Positions 39,122 through 48,630 of a DNA stretch of 64,000 bases are shown here, one piece after another. Source of the DNA: Corynebacterium pacaense (lineage in GTDB: Bacteria > Actinomycetota > Actinomycetes > Mycobacteriales > Mycobacteriaceae). Below the pieces are notes generated by a model. The model saw only the letters and a program-made list of their open reading frames with translations, was not told the DNA's origin and searched no databases. Position 1 is the stretch's first letter, and each line of letters opens with the position of its first letter. The stretch covers positions 310,001 to 374,000 of the forward strand of contig NZ_LT821239.1 of NCBI RefSeq assembly GCF_900169525.1, in the 5' to 3' direction. The position numbers and the translations under genes were made by a program.

Positions 39122-41029
39122 CTACCCAGCGGGCCCGGAGGGGACCAGAGCCCCCAGATCGAATTGATAGAGTCTCACTGTCACCGTGGCGTCCTTTCTG
39201 AACACCGAACCTGGGGCGGGGCTCTGGAAGCCGATCTTGTTCTGATCGACCAGGGCGGCGGTGGGGATCGGATCCGCGGTCACCATCGCGGAATCGGGCC
39301 CGGTCCATCCTGCCGAGCGCAGGGCGGCCAGGGCCTCCTGCGTGGTCAGCCTGGCCAGATCTGGAGCGTTGACCAGCATCCCATTGGAGATCTGCACGCT
39401 CACGGTCGAACCGCGGTTGATCTGGTTTCCCTCGTCGCTGACACTGAGCACCTGGCCCTCCGGTTCCTGGCTGTCCACGTACTGCAGGCGTGGCACGAAG
39501 CCGAGGGAGGTGAGGTTGCCCTCCGCCTGGGTCCACCGCATTCCGGTGATGACGGGCACCCTCACCTGGGTAGCCCCGGTGGATACCGTCAGTGAGACCG
39601 AGGTGCCCGCGCTGACCTGCTCACCGGGCGCCGGTGACTGCGAGATCACGGCACCGGAGCTGACCTGGTCGGAGTTCTCCTGCCGAACGGTCTGGTTCAG
39701 GCTGAGGCCCACCGCCTCCAGTGCGCTGGCTGCCTCCTCCAGCGACATCCCCGTGACATCCGGGACCTGAACCATTTCGCGGCCACTCGAGACGGTGAGG
39801 GTGATGGTGGCGCCGCTGCGCACCTCAGAACCGACATTCGGTGAGGTGCGTAGAACCAGGCCGTCGGCCACGTCCGGGCTCGGTTCCTCGGTGAGGCTGA
39901 CATCAAAGCCTAGCTCCTGGAGCTGGGCTATCGCCTCGTCCTGCCGGAGACCGACCACGTCGGGGATCTGCTGGGTGACGGTGGTTGAGCGGTTGGAGGA
40001 GAGATCGTAGGTGAAGGCACCGGCGATCCCGATGACCGCGAGGGTGAGGATGACTGCCAGCGCCCCCAGCCAGCGGCGACGCCGACCTGCGGTGTTCCTG
40101 GGTGCGGGCGGGGGCGTCGATACGCTCTTGGTCAGGTTCTGCGTCGGTTCCTCCGCGATGTGCGTCCGGGCGGCGTGCGAGACCGCGTTCCGGGACAGCA
40201 GTTCCAGGTCCGCGGCCATCTCCGCGGCCGTCTGATAACGATCGGCCGGGTGCTTGGCCATCGCGGTGAGCACCACGGCATCGACGTTCAGCGCCGCCGT
40301 CGGCGTGAGATCGGCGATATAGGCGGAGGGCGGTGTCGGTTCCTCCTGGACATGCTGATAGGCCACCGCGAAGGGGGACTCCCCCTCGAAGGGCGGCCTG
40401 CCGGTGAGGATCTCGTAGAGGACGCATCCGGTGGCGTAGACATCGGAGCGCGCATCGGCGGGCTTGCCGCGTGCCTGCTCGGGGGAGAGGTACTGTGCCG
40501 TGCCGATCACGGCGGAGGTCTGCGTCATGGCCGAGGTCGAGTCATCGAGGGCGCGAGCGATGCCGAAGTCCATCACCTTCACACCGCCGGTGTTGGTGAT
40601 CATGATATTCGCGGGTTTGACGTCGCGGTGGATGATGCCGGCGTCATGGGAGGCCTGAAGAGCCTGGCACACCGGGATCATCACCTCCGCGGCCCTGCTC
40701 GGTGTCATCACACCATCCTCACGGACGATGTCGCGCAGATTCCGGCCATTGACCAGTTCCATGACGATATAGGGAATGGACACCCCGTCCCGCTCCACCT
40801 CGCCGGTATCGAAGACGGCCACGATGCACGGATGGCTCAGCTTCCCGGAGTTCTGTGCCTCCCTGCGAAAACGCTCACGGAAGGTGGCATCCTTGGCCAG
40901 ATCGATGCGGAGCATCTTCACCGCCACCTGCCGGCCGATGAGGGTATCGGTGGCCACGAAGACCTCGCTCATGCCGCCGGAGCCGATATTGGCACCCAGC
41001 TCATAGCGATCAGCAATCACGAAGGTCAC
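39122..41029 (-). CDS. pknB: Serine/threonine protein kinase PknB with four PASTA domains
   Basis: Transmembrane kinase of 635 aa that senses cell-wall fragments. The kinase domain occupies about 1-280: IGSGGMSEVFVA, catalytic lysine VAVKML, HRDVKPANIM, DFGIARA, activation segment TSAVIGTAQYLSPEQARG. A single membrane helix lies at about 327-350 (WLGALAVILTLAVIGIAGAF). Four extracellular PASTA repeats follow (IPDVVGLRQDEA, VPDVTGMSLEEA, VPVITGMRWTQA, and NAPDLARLTTQEA). The GTG start at 41029 would overlap the ancestral pknA stop (GTGA), but pknA now stops 162 nt earlier, so the coupling is lost. In actinobacteria this kinase controls cell elongation and division proteins. Confidence 0.95.
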   Translation of the reverse strand: MTFVIADRYELGANIGSGGMSEVFVATDTLIGRQVAVKMLRIDLAKDATFRERFRREAQNSGKLSHPCIVAVFDTGEVERDGVSIPYIVMELVNGRNLRDIVREDGVMTPSRAAEVMIPVCQALQASHDAGIIHRDVKPANIMITNTGGVKVMDFGIARALDDSTSAMTQTSAVIGTAQYLSPEQARGKPADARSDVYATGCVLYEILTGRPPFEGESPFAVAYQHVQEEPTPPSAYIADLTPTAALNVDAVVLTAMAKHPADRYQTAAEMAADLELLSRNAVSHAARTHIAEEPTQNLTKSVSTPPPAPRNTAGRRRRWLGALAVILTLAVIGIAGAFTYDLSSNRSTTVTQQIPDVVGLRQDEAIAQLQELGFDVSLTEEPSPDVADGLVLRTSPNVGSEVRSGATITLTVSSGREMVQVPDVTGMSLEEAASALEAVGLSLNQTVRQENSDQVSSGAVISQSPAPGEQVSAGTSVSLTVSTGATQVRVPVITGMRWTQAEGNLTSLGFVPRLQYVDSQEPEGQVLSVSDEGNQINRGSTVSVQISNGMLVNAPDLARLTTQEALAALRSAGWTGPDSAMVTADPIPTAALVDQNKIGFQSPAPGSVFRKDATVTVRLYQFDLGALVPSGPAG

Positions 41030-41141
41030 TGGTTTCCTCCAACATCAAGTAGTCGGTCGAGCGAGTCCATCAGTTCCTCCTCGGGGGCGGCCGAGGTCGC
41101 CGGGACCGAGGTCTGGGTGGGGGTGGACGGCTGCAGGTGCG

Positions 41142-41237
41142 AAGAGGTCTGCGACTGCGGCGTGCTCGGCTGAGAGGGGGGCGTTGTTTAAGAGGTCTGC
41201 GACTGCGGCGTGCTCGGCTGAGAGGGGGGCGTTGTTT
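41142..41237. repeat. 48-bp perfect tandem duplication in the 3' end of pknA
   Basis: 41142-41189 and 41190-41237 are identical. Although 48 is a multiple of three, the junction creates TAA (41190-41188 on the minus strand) in the pknA frame. Confidence 0.95.
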
Positions 41238-42471
41238 CGTTCCTCGTCGTTGTCCGCTCGGATGTCGTGGGCGCCGTGGTCGGGGGCGGGGGCTGATAGG
41301 ACGTCGTCGGCGCGGGCCGGTAGGAGGTCGTCGATGACTGGGTCGGGGTGTAGGTCTCGGTGATCGTTTCCGGGGTGGTGGTCTCCCCGGTTTCGGTGTT
41401 GAACAAAATTCCCGTCGCCCCGGCGTAGATAACCGCCCCGATGATGATGGCCAACAGGGCCGCGATGAACAGCCCGATTCCGATCCCCGAACTGCTGCGC
41501 GCGGGGGCCGGACTGACCGCGGTGGTCGGGCGTGCAACCTTGCCCAGCATCGCGGTTGATGCGCTTGGCGACGGCGCCACCGCCACGGTCTCCATCGCCG
41601 CGGTGCGCGGCTGCGGCGGGCGCTGGCCCGCACGGACGGCGGCGACGGCCAGAGCCATGGCGTTGCCGTCCGGGAAGCGCCTGGCGGGATCCTTGCGCAG
41701 CGCGATACCGATGAGTTCACGCGACTGCGCGGTGATGGAGGTCGGCATCTGCGGGGGCGCCTGGTTGATGTGCGCGATGGCCACGGAGACCGAAGAGTCA
41801 CCGTTGAAGGGCCGGTGGCCCGCCATCATCTCATAGCCGACAACACCGAGTGAATAGATGTCGCTGGCGGCGGTGACGGGCTTGCCCTGTGCCTGCTCGG
41901 GGGAGACGTACTGGGCGGTGCCCACGACCATGCCGGTGCGGGTCAGCGGCACCGCCGCCGCGGCCTTGGCGATACCGAAGTCGGTGATCTTGACGGTGCC
42001 GTTTGCAGTGATGAGCATGTTTCCGGGCTTGATGTCACGGTGGACCATACCCATGCGGTGAATCACAGACAGACCGTGTGCCGCCTGTTCCAGCACATCC
42101 AGAGCCAGGGACTCGGGCAGGGTGCCCTCCCTTTCGAGCATGTCGGCCAGGGACTCGCCACGGACGTACTCCATAACGATGAAACAGAAGGTGTGACCCG
42201 CCGGATCGGGGACCTCCCGGTAGTCATAGGTGTGCACCACGTAGTCGGACTGGATCTCCTCGGCGGCACTGGCCTCGTTGCGGAACCGGTTGAGAAACTC
42301 CACGTTGTCGGAGAACTCGGGGCGCAGGACCTTGATGGCCACCTCGCGGTCATGGACCACGTCATCGGCCAGCCACACGGTGGACATGCCACCGTGGCCG
42401 ACGATCCACTGCAACCGGTAGTCCTCTCCGATCAGTGCCTGGAGGCGATCTTTTCCGGAGTCGTCATTCAT
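41188..42471 (-). CDS. pknA: Serine/threonine protein kinase PknA, C-terminally truncated
   Basis: Membrane kinase of 427 aa. Kinase domain about 1-275: VGHGGMSTVWLAD, VAIKVL, HRDIKPGNML, DFGIAKA and TRTGMVVGTAQYVSPEQA. One membrane helix at about 333-352 (IGLFIAALLAIIIGAVIYAG), then a Thr/Pro/Ser-rich tail. The tail stops at a TAA created by a 48-bp tandem duplication. Past the stop the same frame stays open for 53 codons to a TGA at 41028-41026 that overlaps the pknB GTG, ending ELMDSLDRLLDVGGNQ. The original protein was probably 38 residues longer than the part shared now. The kinase domain itself is intact. Confidence 0.92.
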   Translation of the reverse strand: MNDDSGKDRLQALIGEDYRLQWIVGHGGMSTVWLADDVVHDREVAIKVLRPEFSDNVEFLNRFRNEASAAEEIQSDYVVHTYDYREVPDPAGHTFCFIVMEYVRGESLADMLEREGTLPESLALDVLEQAAHGLSVIHRMGMVHRDIKPGNMLITANGTVKITDFGIAKAAAAVPLTRTGMVVGTAQYVSPEQAQGKPVTAASDIYSLGVVGYEMMAGHRPFNGDSSVSVAIAHINQAPPQMPTSITAQSRELIGIALRKDPARRFPDGNAMALAVAAVRAGQRPPQPRTAAMETVAVAPSPSASTAMLGKVARPTTAVSPAPARSSSGIGIGLFIAALLAIIIGAVIYAGATGILFNTETGETTTPETITETYTPTQSSTTSYRPAPTTSYQPPPPTTAPTTSERTTTRNETTPPSQPSTPQSQTS

Positions 42472-42476
42472 ATCGT

Positions 42477-43898
42477 CTACCCTCCCGCCGCGTGCAGCAC
42501 GGTGCGTCCGATGGGGGCGGAGACACGGCCACCGGTTGCACCGGTGCCGTAGCCTCCGCCGTTCTTGACCAGAACAGCGACGGCGACATCATTGGAGAAG
42601 GCAACATACCAGTTGTGGGGCGGGGTGCCCTCATCGCCGTGCTCCGCTGTGCCTGTCTTGGAGGCGATCTGCACCCCGGAGTAGCCGTAGGTGCTGCGCT
42701 CGGAGGATTCCATCAGCTCGGTGATCTGTCCGGCGATCTCCGGGGCGATGCCCCCGGCCGACTCGGGTTTGGTGGAGCTGAGCTCCTTGAGATCCTGTCC
42801 GGTGACGCGGGACACCAGGTAGGGCTTCATGCGCACGCCACCGTTGGACACGGTGGCCGCCATGATCGCCGCCTGCAGGGCGGTCATCTCCACATCGCGC
42901 TGTCCGATGCTCGACTGCCCGAGCGCGGCGTCATCGGGAATGGTCCCGAGACCACCGGGGACATTGTCGATCCCCAGATCGTAGGTCTGCCCGACGCCGA
43001 AATCGGCTGCGGACTTGCGCAGCGCATCGACGCCGACATCGATTCCGGTCTCCACGAAGGCGGTGTTGCACGACAGTGAGAAGGCCGTCAGGAACGTGGT
43101 CGTGCCACCACCCGCACAGGCCTGACCTCCGTAGTTGGTCAGGGTGGTGTTGGTGTTCGGCAGCGTCACCTCGGAGGCGGCTGTCACGGTGGTGCTGGCG
43201 GAGTATCCGTGCTCCAGGGCAGCGGCGGTGGTGATGATCTTGAAGATCGACCCCGGTGGCAGTGATTCCTGGGTTGCATGGTTGAGCAGTGGTGACTCCG
43301 GGTTGGAGGTGTAGTCCCCCCACGCGGAATCCGCTGTCTGCGGATCGACGATCCCGTTCGGGTCAAAGCCGGGGGAGGACGCCATGGCCAGCACCTCTCC
43401 GGTGCTCGGACGAAGCGCCACCACGGCACCCTCGTAGCCGTTCTGCGTCAACTGGTCGTAGGCGGTCTGCTGCAGCTCGGGGTTCAGCGTCAACTCAATG
43501 TTCGCCCCGCGGGCGGGCTGGCCGGAGATGACATCGAGCCACCGCGAGGTGAACAGGGAGGAGTCGGTGCCGTTGAGAACGGAGTTGAATCCGGACTCGA
43601 GACCCGCGGCGCCGTAGATATCGGAGAGATAGCCGACCACGGGGCCGAAGGCCTCGGGACTGCTGATGTACCTGCGCTGGTAGAGGCCGTCGTCGTCCTG
43701 GAATGATTCGGCGAGGACCTGCCCACCGGCGGAGATCTGTCCGCGCGGGGTGGACTTCATCTCCAGGAAGGCGCGCCCGTTGAGGGGGTTGTTGGCCAGG
43801 TCGTCCTCGCGGAATCCCTGGATCCAGGTGAGGTTGGCCAGCAGGACCATCACCAGGAGAAGTGCGAAGCTGGATGCGAATTTGATTGACTTGTTCAT
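42477..43898 (-). CDS. pbpA: Penicillin-binding protein A (class B transpeptidase)
   Basis: Peptidoglycan transpeptidase of 473 aa with an N-terminal membrane anchor (SFALLLVMVLLANLTWIQG). The catalytic SxxK is SIFK in ESLPPGSIFKIITTAAALEHG, SxN is SCN in FSLSCNTAF, and KTG is in SKTGTAEHGDEGTPPHNWYVAF. It works with the SEDS polymerase RodA encoded just upstream in the operon (ATGA overlap), cross-linking newly made glycan during growth or division. The next gene, pknA, starts 5 nt after its stop. Confidence 0.94.
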   Translation of the reverse strand: MNKSIKFASSFALLLVMVLLANLTWIQGFREDDLANNPLNGRAFLEMKSTPRGQISAGGQVLAESFQDDDGLYQRRYISSPEAFGPVVGYLSDIYGAAGLESGFNSVLNGTDSSLFTSRWLDVISGQPARGANIELTLNPELQQTAYDQLTQNGYEGAVVALRPSTGEVLAMASSPGFDPNGIVDPQTADSAWGDYTSNPESPLLNHATQESLPPGSIFKIITTAAALEHGYSASTTVTAASEVTLPNTNTTLTNYGGQACAGGGTTTFLTAFSLSCNTAFVETGIDVGVDALRKSAADFGVGQTYDLGIDNVPGGLGTIPDDAALGQSSIGQRDVEMTALQAAIMAATVSNGGVRMKPYLVSRVTGQDLKELSSTKPESAGGIAPEIAGQITELMESSERSTYGYSGVQIASKTGTAEHGDEGTPPHNWYVAFSNDVAVAVLVKNGGGYGTGATGGRVSAPIGRTVLHAAGG

Positions 43899-45217
43899 GC
43901 CTCCACCTGCGCTTTCGTTATTACGGGCCGTCGTGCACTGTTGGATATCCGCAGGATGATGCCGAGCAGAATGTAGTTGGCCATCAGGGAGGACCCGCCC
44001 TGGGACATGAAAGGCGTGGTCAGGCCGGTCATCGGCATGAGCGCTGAGATGCCGGCGACCACCACGAATACCTGGATCATGATGGTGATGGACAACCCCG
44101 ACGCCACGAGCTTTCCATAGCTGTCGCGGGTATCCATGGCGGTCCGCATGCCCCGGGTGACAAACACCGCGAACAGGACGATGATCGCGGCCAGTCCGAT
44201 CAGTCCGAGCTCCTCGCCGATGGCGGCGAGAATGAAATCGGAATGAGCGACGGGCACCATATTCGGGTAGCCCTGGCCCAGGCCGGTGCCGGTGATTCCT
44301 CCCCAGCTCATCCCGAACAAGGCCTGGGAGAGCTGGTAACCGGTGGAATCATAGTGCGCCACCGGGTCGAGGAAGTTCTGCACGCGCTCCTGGATCTTGT
44401 CGGAGACCTGATAGACCGCGACCGCCCCGACCGACACCAGAATGGCTCCGATGAACAGCCAGGATCCCTTCCCTGTGGCCAGATAGAGCATGACCAGAAC
44501 CGTGGTGAACAGCAGGAGGGCGGGACCGAAGTCATTCTCACCGGCCATGATCAGGATGGCCAGGATCCACACCACCAGTATCGGGGCGAGGTCGCGCAGA
44601 CGTGGCAGATCCATGCCGAGGAAGCGGTAGCCGGCGACGGTGAACAGTGCCCGTTTGCTGGCCAGTAGCTGCGCGAAGAACAGTAGCAGCAGGATCTTGG
44701 AGAACTCGCCCGGCTGCACTGAGAAGGGGCCGAGGGTGATCCAGATGCGGGCGTCGGCATTGACACCCGAGGCGGGCCAGACCAGCGGCAGCGCCAGCAG
44801 CACCAGGCCGACGAGGCCGAGCAGGTAGGAATAGCGCGAGAGCGCGGTGTGATCAGGCAGGAGCACAAGCACCGCCACCATCAGGCACACTCCCACCAGG
44901 GTCCACATCAATTGGCTGTTGACGGTGGAGTAACCCGTGGCCAGGTCGAGACGGTAGATCATGATCAATCCGATGCCATTGAGCGTGGCGGCCACCGGAA
45001 GCATGATCTGATCGGCGTAGGGAGCGAAAATGCACATGGACACATGGGCGATGGTGAAAACCGCCATGAAGCCACCAATCAGGATGACGATGTTGATGTC
45101 GAGCTCATTGCCCTGCGCCAACTCGAGGTTGACCAGCATCACCGCGACGACGATGGTCGCCAGGACCAGCAGCCACATTTCCTTTCTGCGCAATGACAGC
45201 TTCTGAAGAAAACTCAT
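43895..45217 (-). CDS. rodA: SEDS-family peptidoglycan glycosyltransferase RodA/FtsW
   Basis: Polytopic protein of 440 aa with about 12 membrane helices. SEDS hallmarks are ITLGPFSVQPGEFSKILLLLFFA (conserved QPGEF/SK), MAGENDFGPALLLF with the catalytic-type Asp, YQLSQALFGMSWGGITGTGLGQG and HSDFILAAIGEELGLIG. It polymerises lipid II into glycan strands. ATGA overlaps at both ends couple it to ppp and pbpA. Confidence 0.94.
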   Translation of the reverse strand: MSFLQKLSLRRKEMWLLVLATIVVAVMLVNLELAQGNELDINIVILIGGFMAVFTIAHVSMCIFAPYADQIMLPVAATLNGIGLIMIYRLDLATGYSTVNSQLMWTLVGVCLMVAVLVLLPDHTALSRYSYLLGLVGLVLLALPLVWPASGVNADARIWITLGPFSVQPGEFSKILLLLFFAQLLASKRALFTVAGYRFLGMDLPRLRDLAPILVVWILAILIMAGENDFGPALLLFTTVLVMLYLATGKGSWLFIGAILVSVGAVAVYQVSDKIQERVQNFLDPVAHYDSTGYQLSQALFGMSWGGITGTGLGQGYPNMVPVAHSDFILAAIGEELGLIGLAAIIVLFAVFVTRGMRTAMDTRDSYGKLVASGLSITIMIQVFVVVAGISALMPMTGLTTPFMSQGGSSLMANYILLGIILRISNSARRPVITKAQVEA

Positions 45218-46536
45218 GACACCTCCCTGCAGTTGACTCCTGGTTCACTTCTGTCTCCGCCCGTCGGTTCCGCGTCGCCGACACGGGTGACACAGACCGG
45301 CAGGGCCTGCGCAGCCAGACGCTGCATCTGCGCCTGCACCTCGTCATAGGACCCCGAGGGCAGGCCATCGACGCTGCTGCGCACGGATGCGGGGAGGTCA
45401 CCGAGGGTGAACTCCGGGATATCGCCGCACTGCTCGTGCAGTGACAGCGCACCCTCCCGGTTCAGGCAGGCCACCTGGTAGGAGGAGTGGAGATCGCGTC
45501 CGAAGATGCGGACATCCACGCCCTGTTCCACCGTCAGCACATCCCTGTCACCCGAGGCCACGAAGAACGTGCCGTTAATACGGGAATAGCCCCACCATCC
45601 TGCGGTGACGAGACCGATGAGGAGGATCAGGGCTACTATCAGGACCGCAAGTCTGCCCGATTTCTGCGGAGGCGGTGGATCCTGAACCTGGGGTTCAATC
45701 TTCTTCGGCTCGCGGGAGATGGCCGCGGCACGTCCGGCGGAGGTGTCGGGGCGGGGATCCTCGGGCTGTTCGCCGTTGAGCGCTCCCGCGGTGAGGGGGC
45801 CGGTGGTTGGTGAATCATCCGCACCGGCCTCGACGACATCGGCGATGACGACGGTGACGTTGTCCGGTCCGCCCGAACGCAGCGCCAGATCAACCAGTCT
45901 CTTCGCCGCCTCGGCCGGGGTGCCCACCTTCAGGGTCTCCTCGATCGTGGAGTGGGTGACCGGATCGGACAGTCCGTCCGAGCACAGCAGCAGCCGGTCG
46001 CCGGGGTGGGCGTCGAAAAGCGTGAGCGTGGGGTCGACCGGGTGGCCGGTGTAGGCCTTGAGGATCAGCGAGCGCTGGGGGTGGGTGGAGACCTCCTCCG
46101 GATCGAGCTCACCCTTGTCCACCAGCGACTGCACGAAGGTATCGTCCACGGTGACCTGCGTGAGGGTGCCCTCGCGCAGCAGGTAGCCGCGGGAATCACC
46201 GACGTGGCACAGGCCGAGTTCACGGCCGTTGAACATGAAGGCGGTCAGGGTCGTTCCCATGCCGTCGCGGGCGGCATCCTCGCGGATGCCCTCGGCGATC
46301 GCGGCATTGGCCTCGGCGGCCACCATACCCATCAGGGCGAGCATGTCATTGTCGCCCGGATTCACATCCAGGTCACGCATGTGGGTGATCATCAGCTGGG
46401 ACGCAATTTCACCCGCCGCGTGACCGCCCATCCCGTCGGCCAGGGCGAGAAGGTGGGGACCCGCGTAAGCGGAATCCTCATTGTTCCCGCGCACCAGACC
46501 GCGGTCGGATGCCACCGCATATTTAAGTTTCAGCAT
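45214..46536 (-). CDS. ppp: PP2C-type Ser/Thr protein phosphatase PstP/Ppp
   Basis: Membrane-anchored phosphatase of 440 aa that reverses PknA/PknB phosphorylation. The cytoplasmic PP2C domain holds DRGLVRGNNEDSAYAG, ALADGMGGHAAGEIAS, HVGDSRGYLLR, LLLCSDGLSDPVT and GGPDNVTVVIADV, the metal-binding aspartates. A membrane helix at about 305-327 (LAVLIVALILLIGLVTAGWW) is followed by an extracellular part. The start at 46536 (MLKLKYAVASDRG) overlaps the fhaB stop (TGATG); the frame further upstream is antisense-like extension. Confidence 0.94.
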   Translation of the reverse strand: MLKLKYAVASDRGLVRGNNEDSAYAGPHLLALADGMGGHAAGEIASQLMITHMRDLDVNPGDNDMLALMGMVAAEANAAIAEGIREDAARDGMGTTLTAFMFNGRELGLCHVGDSRGYLLREGTLTQVTVDDTFVQSLVDKGELDPEEVSTHPQRSLILKAYTGHPVDPTLTLFDAHPGDRLLLCSDGLSDPVTHSTIEETLKVGTPAEAAKRLVDLALRSGGPDNVTVVIADVVEAGADDSPTTGPLTAGALNGEQPEDPRPDTSAGRAAAISREPKKIEPQVQDPPPPQKSGRLAVLIVALILLIGLVTAGWWGYSRINGTFFVASGDRDVLTVEQGVDVRIFGRDLHSSYQVACLNREGALSLHEQCGDIPEFTLGDLPASVRSSVDGLPSGSYDEVQAQMQRLAAQALPVCVTRVGDAEPTGGDRSEPGVNCREVS

Positions 46537-46997
46537 CAGGGAACAAGCCTCACTGTCGTTCGACCAATCCGGATGTCGGTGCCCACTCCGACCGCCTCGG
46601 GCTGATCGATCCGGACACCACCGACGAAGGTGCCGTTGCGGGAATCGAGATCCTCCACGAACCACTCGGAGCCACGCTTGAACACGCGCGCGTGCCTGCC
46701 GGAGGCGTAGTCGTCGCCGACGACGAAGGTGCAGTCGGGGCTGCGGCCGAGCACCATCTCGTCCTGGACCTCAATCGAGGAGCCCTTGGCGGGACCCTCC
46801 ACGACGGTCAGAAGACGCGGCTGGGTGCCGCGGTTGAGGGCACGCGCCAGACCCTGGGGCGCAGCGACCGAGCTTGTCGACGCCACACCCGCGCCGACCC
46901 TGAGGTCCGCACGCATGGCACGCAGTGCCAGCAGCACGAAAAACCACAACACCACGAGCACCACGACCCGCAAACCCAGGAGTACGAGGGAATCCAT
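46536..46997 (-). CDS. fhaB: FHA-domain protein FhaB (FipA-like)
   Basis: Protein of 153 aa with an N-terminal membrane helix (LGLRVVVLVVLWFFVLLAL) and a C-terminal FHA domain (about 75-150: EMVLGRSPDCTFVVGDDYASGRHARVFKR, DLDSRNGTFVGG). FHA domains bind phosphothreonine, here most likely on products of the co-encoded kinases. It ends in a 1-nt overlap with ppp. Confidence 0.93.
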   Translation of the reverse strand: MDSLVLLGLRVVVLVVLWFFVLLALRAMRADLRVGAGVASTSSVAAPQGLARALNRGTQPRLLTVVEGPAKGSSIEVQDEMVLGRSPDCTFVVGDDYASGRHARVFKRGSEWFVEDLDSRNGTFVGGVRIDQPEAVGVGTDIRIGRTTVRLVP

Positions 46998-46999
46998 AT

Positions 47000-47893
47000 C
47001 TAGCTCCTCGGGTTGACGATACGAACTTCAATGTTGGAATGGCCCACCGTGATCACATCACCATCAGCGAGCAGCCAGTTCTCCACCGGGGTGTCATTGA
47101 CCGTCGTGCCATTGGTCGACTTCAGATCAACCAGGATCGCATCCCTGCCATCCCAGGTGATCTCACAGTGCTGACGCGACACCCCCGTGTCCGGCAGCCG
47201 CAGATCCGCATCATTGGAACGGCCGATGATATTGGATCCCTCCTGGACCACGTAGGAACGGCTGGAACCGTCCTGCAGAAGCAGAGTCACGGTCGGGCCG
47301 GCATGGGTGGTGGTGGCCCCCCTCACCGCATCCACCTGGGACTGCGGAACACCCTGCGCCAGCGGGCGCGAGGCCGTCTGCGCGGGTAGGAACTCGGTGC
47401 CGGAGTAATCGGACATGTTTCTCGACTCACTTTCTGCAACAGCCACAACGCCATCGCCTTCCAAAGGCAGGAAGCCACTGTTCAACTCAGGGTCCGGATC
47501 CTTCTCCGACACCGACTTCAACTGACCCGTGTGCCGTGCCGAATCCTCGGCGATCAGCACAATAACCGGGCCGGCCAGGGACCAGTCACTATTCCTGCAA
47601 AATCTCGTCATCTGATCTGCGAAACCACTCGCCAAAGCCGGATGTTTATCCAGGAGATTGGAAAAATCCTTCGGGCTCACCGAGATCTTGAACACGTTTG
47701 GCGCCTCTACATAGCCATCCGCGGTGTGCACCACATTGTCCTCCGCCTCCTGCTTGAGCAGTTCCTCAAGCTCGGCCGGGACAAGTCGGCCACCGAAAAC
47801 GAAGGCCAGTGCATTGTCGAGGCCGCGCTGCAGGGAACTGTCCAGCTTCGCCAGACTGTTCAGCGCATTGGCCACACGACCGGAACCAGCCAT
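47000..47893 (-). CDS. fhaA: FHA-domain protein FhaA (DUF3662 + FHA)
   Basis: Protein of 297 aa. The N-terminal DUF3662 domain (about 8-125: FVFGGRLVPAELEELLKQEAEDNVV, YVEAPNVFKISVSPKDFSNL) is joined by a flexible linker to an FHA domain (about 210-290: NIIGRSNDADLRLPDTGVSRQHCEITWDG, LKSTNGTTVNDTPV). In mycobacteria FhaA links PknB signalling to the lipid II flippase MviN. First gene of the seven-gene operon that ends with pknB; 2 nt separate it from fhaB. Confidence 0.93.
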   Translation of the reverse strand: MAGSGRVANALNSLAKLDSSLQRGLDNALAFVFGGRLVPAELEELLKQEAEDNVVHTADGYVEAPNVFKISVSPKDFSNLLDKHPALASGFADQMTRFCRNSDWSLAGPVIVLIAEDSARHTGQLKSVSEKDPDPELNSGFLPLEGDGVVAVAESESRNMSDYSGTEFLPAQTASRPLAQGVPQSQVDAVRGATTTHAGPTVTLLLQDGSSRSYVVQEGSNIIGRSNDADLRLPDTGVSRQHCEITWDGRDAILVDLKSTNGTTVNDTPVENWLLADGDVITVGHSNIEVRIVNPRS

Positions 47894-48165
47894 TTGGACG
47901 CGACCTCCTTTAGAAATTCATTGGTGTTCCATAAGCGAAAACGCCCAGGGGCATGCCTTTGTCCCGCCATGTGACTAAAAAAAGTCACGCGGTCAGCTGC
48001 GGACTCAGCGCACGATAGGGTCATTATAGGGGTGCATGCAGCATTACCGAACTGACACAGCCAAACTTTACCCGTTCGTTGTGCATGGCAAAAGGATGGT
48101 TAGCCTGCGAATTTGGAGCTCACCGGGGTGTGCGTGTTATCTTTAACAAGTCGCACATGCGTACA

Positions 48166-48251
48166 GCCCGGGTGGCGGAATGGCAGACGCGCTGGCTTCA
48201 GGTGCCAGTGTCCGCAAGGGCGTGGGGGTTCAAGTCCCCCCCCGGGCACCA
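48166..48251 (+). tRNA. tRNA-Leu (anticodon CAG)
   Basis: Class II tRNA. Acceptor GCCCGGG (48166-48172) pairs with CCCGGGC (48241-48247). The anticodon arm is CTGGC-TTCAGGT-GCCAG with anticodon CAG. A long variable arm and the T-arm GGGGGTTCAAGTCCCCC are present. CCA is encoded (48249-48251). Its 3' end is repeated at 50405-50418, marking an integration site. Confidence 0.96.
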
Positions 48252-48276
48252 CAGTTTTTTTTAAAAGCATTACTGG

Positions 48277-48318
48277 CCGGAGACTCCACATTATAAGAAA
48301 TGTGGGCTCTCCGGTTTT
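48277..48318 (+). terminator. Terminator downstream of tRNA-Leu
   Basis: Stem starting CCGGAGA at 48277 pairs with TCTCCGG ending at 48314 (about 14 of 16 pairs, small internal mismatch), followed by TTTT. A T-run also follows the tRNA directly at 48255-48262. Confidence 0.8.
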
Positions 48319-48630
48319 CTCGCGTGGTTGCGTCCTTTGGTGTGGTGTATCTGTAACTGCGGGTGAGGACCTCATGAATCACGTGGGCGATCACCTCAGC
48401 CTCCTTGGATTCCTGGAGGAATCTTTCCCAGAAGCTCTCGAGATCTGGGTCATCGATAGGCGGTACCGCGCCGATCTCAAACTCTGCCTCCATGCTCAGA
48501 TTCTCGCACGCGGCTGGCAAGCGCTTGGACTTGGAGCGGTGCCATGGCAACAGCTCCACAAGCCAAGAAGTACTTCGCTCCCGATCTTCGTGAGGGATAG
48601 ATGAAGAGCTGTACGGGACCGGCGATAAAG
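48319..48630. other. Intergenic start of the tRNA-Leu island
   Basis: About 310 bp without a convincing gene. A minus-strand frame encodes FEIGAVPPIDDPDLESFWER and QESKEAEVIAHVIHEVLTRS, which looks coding-like, but it runs antisense into the terminator and tRNA. It may be a truncated gene remnant. Confidence 0.35.

Noticed and set aside
40160..41173. 337-aa plus-strand ORF
   Set aside because: Antisense shadow of the pknB kinase domain; Gly/His/Asp-rich with no domain.
48230..48559. 109-aa minus-strand ORF beside tRNA-Leu
   Set aside because: The 5' half looks coding-like, but the 3' half is antisense to the terminator and tRNA. At most it is a truncated remnant.
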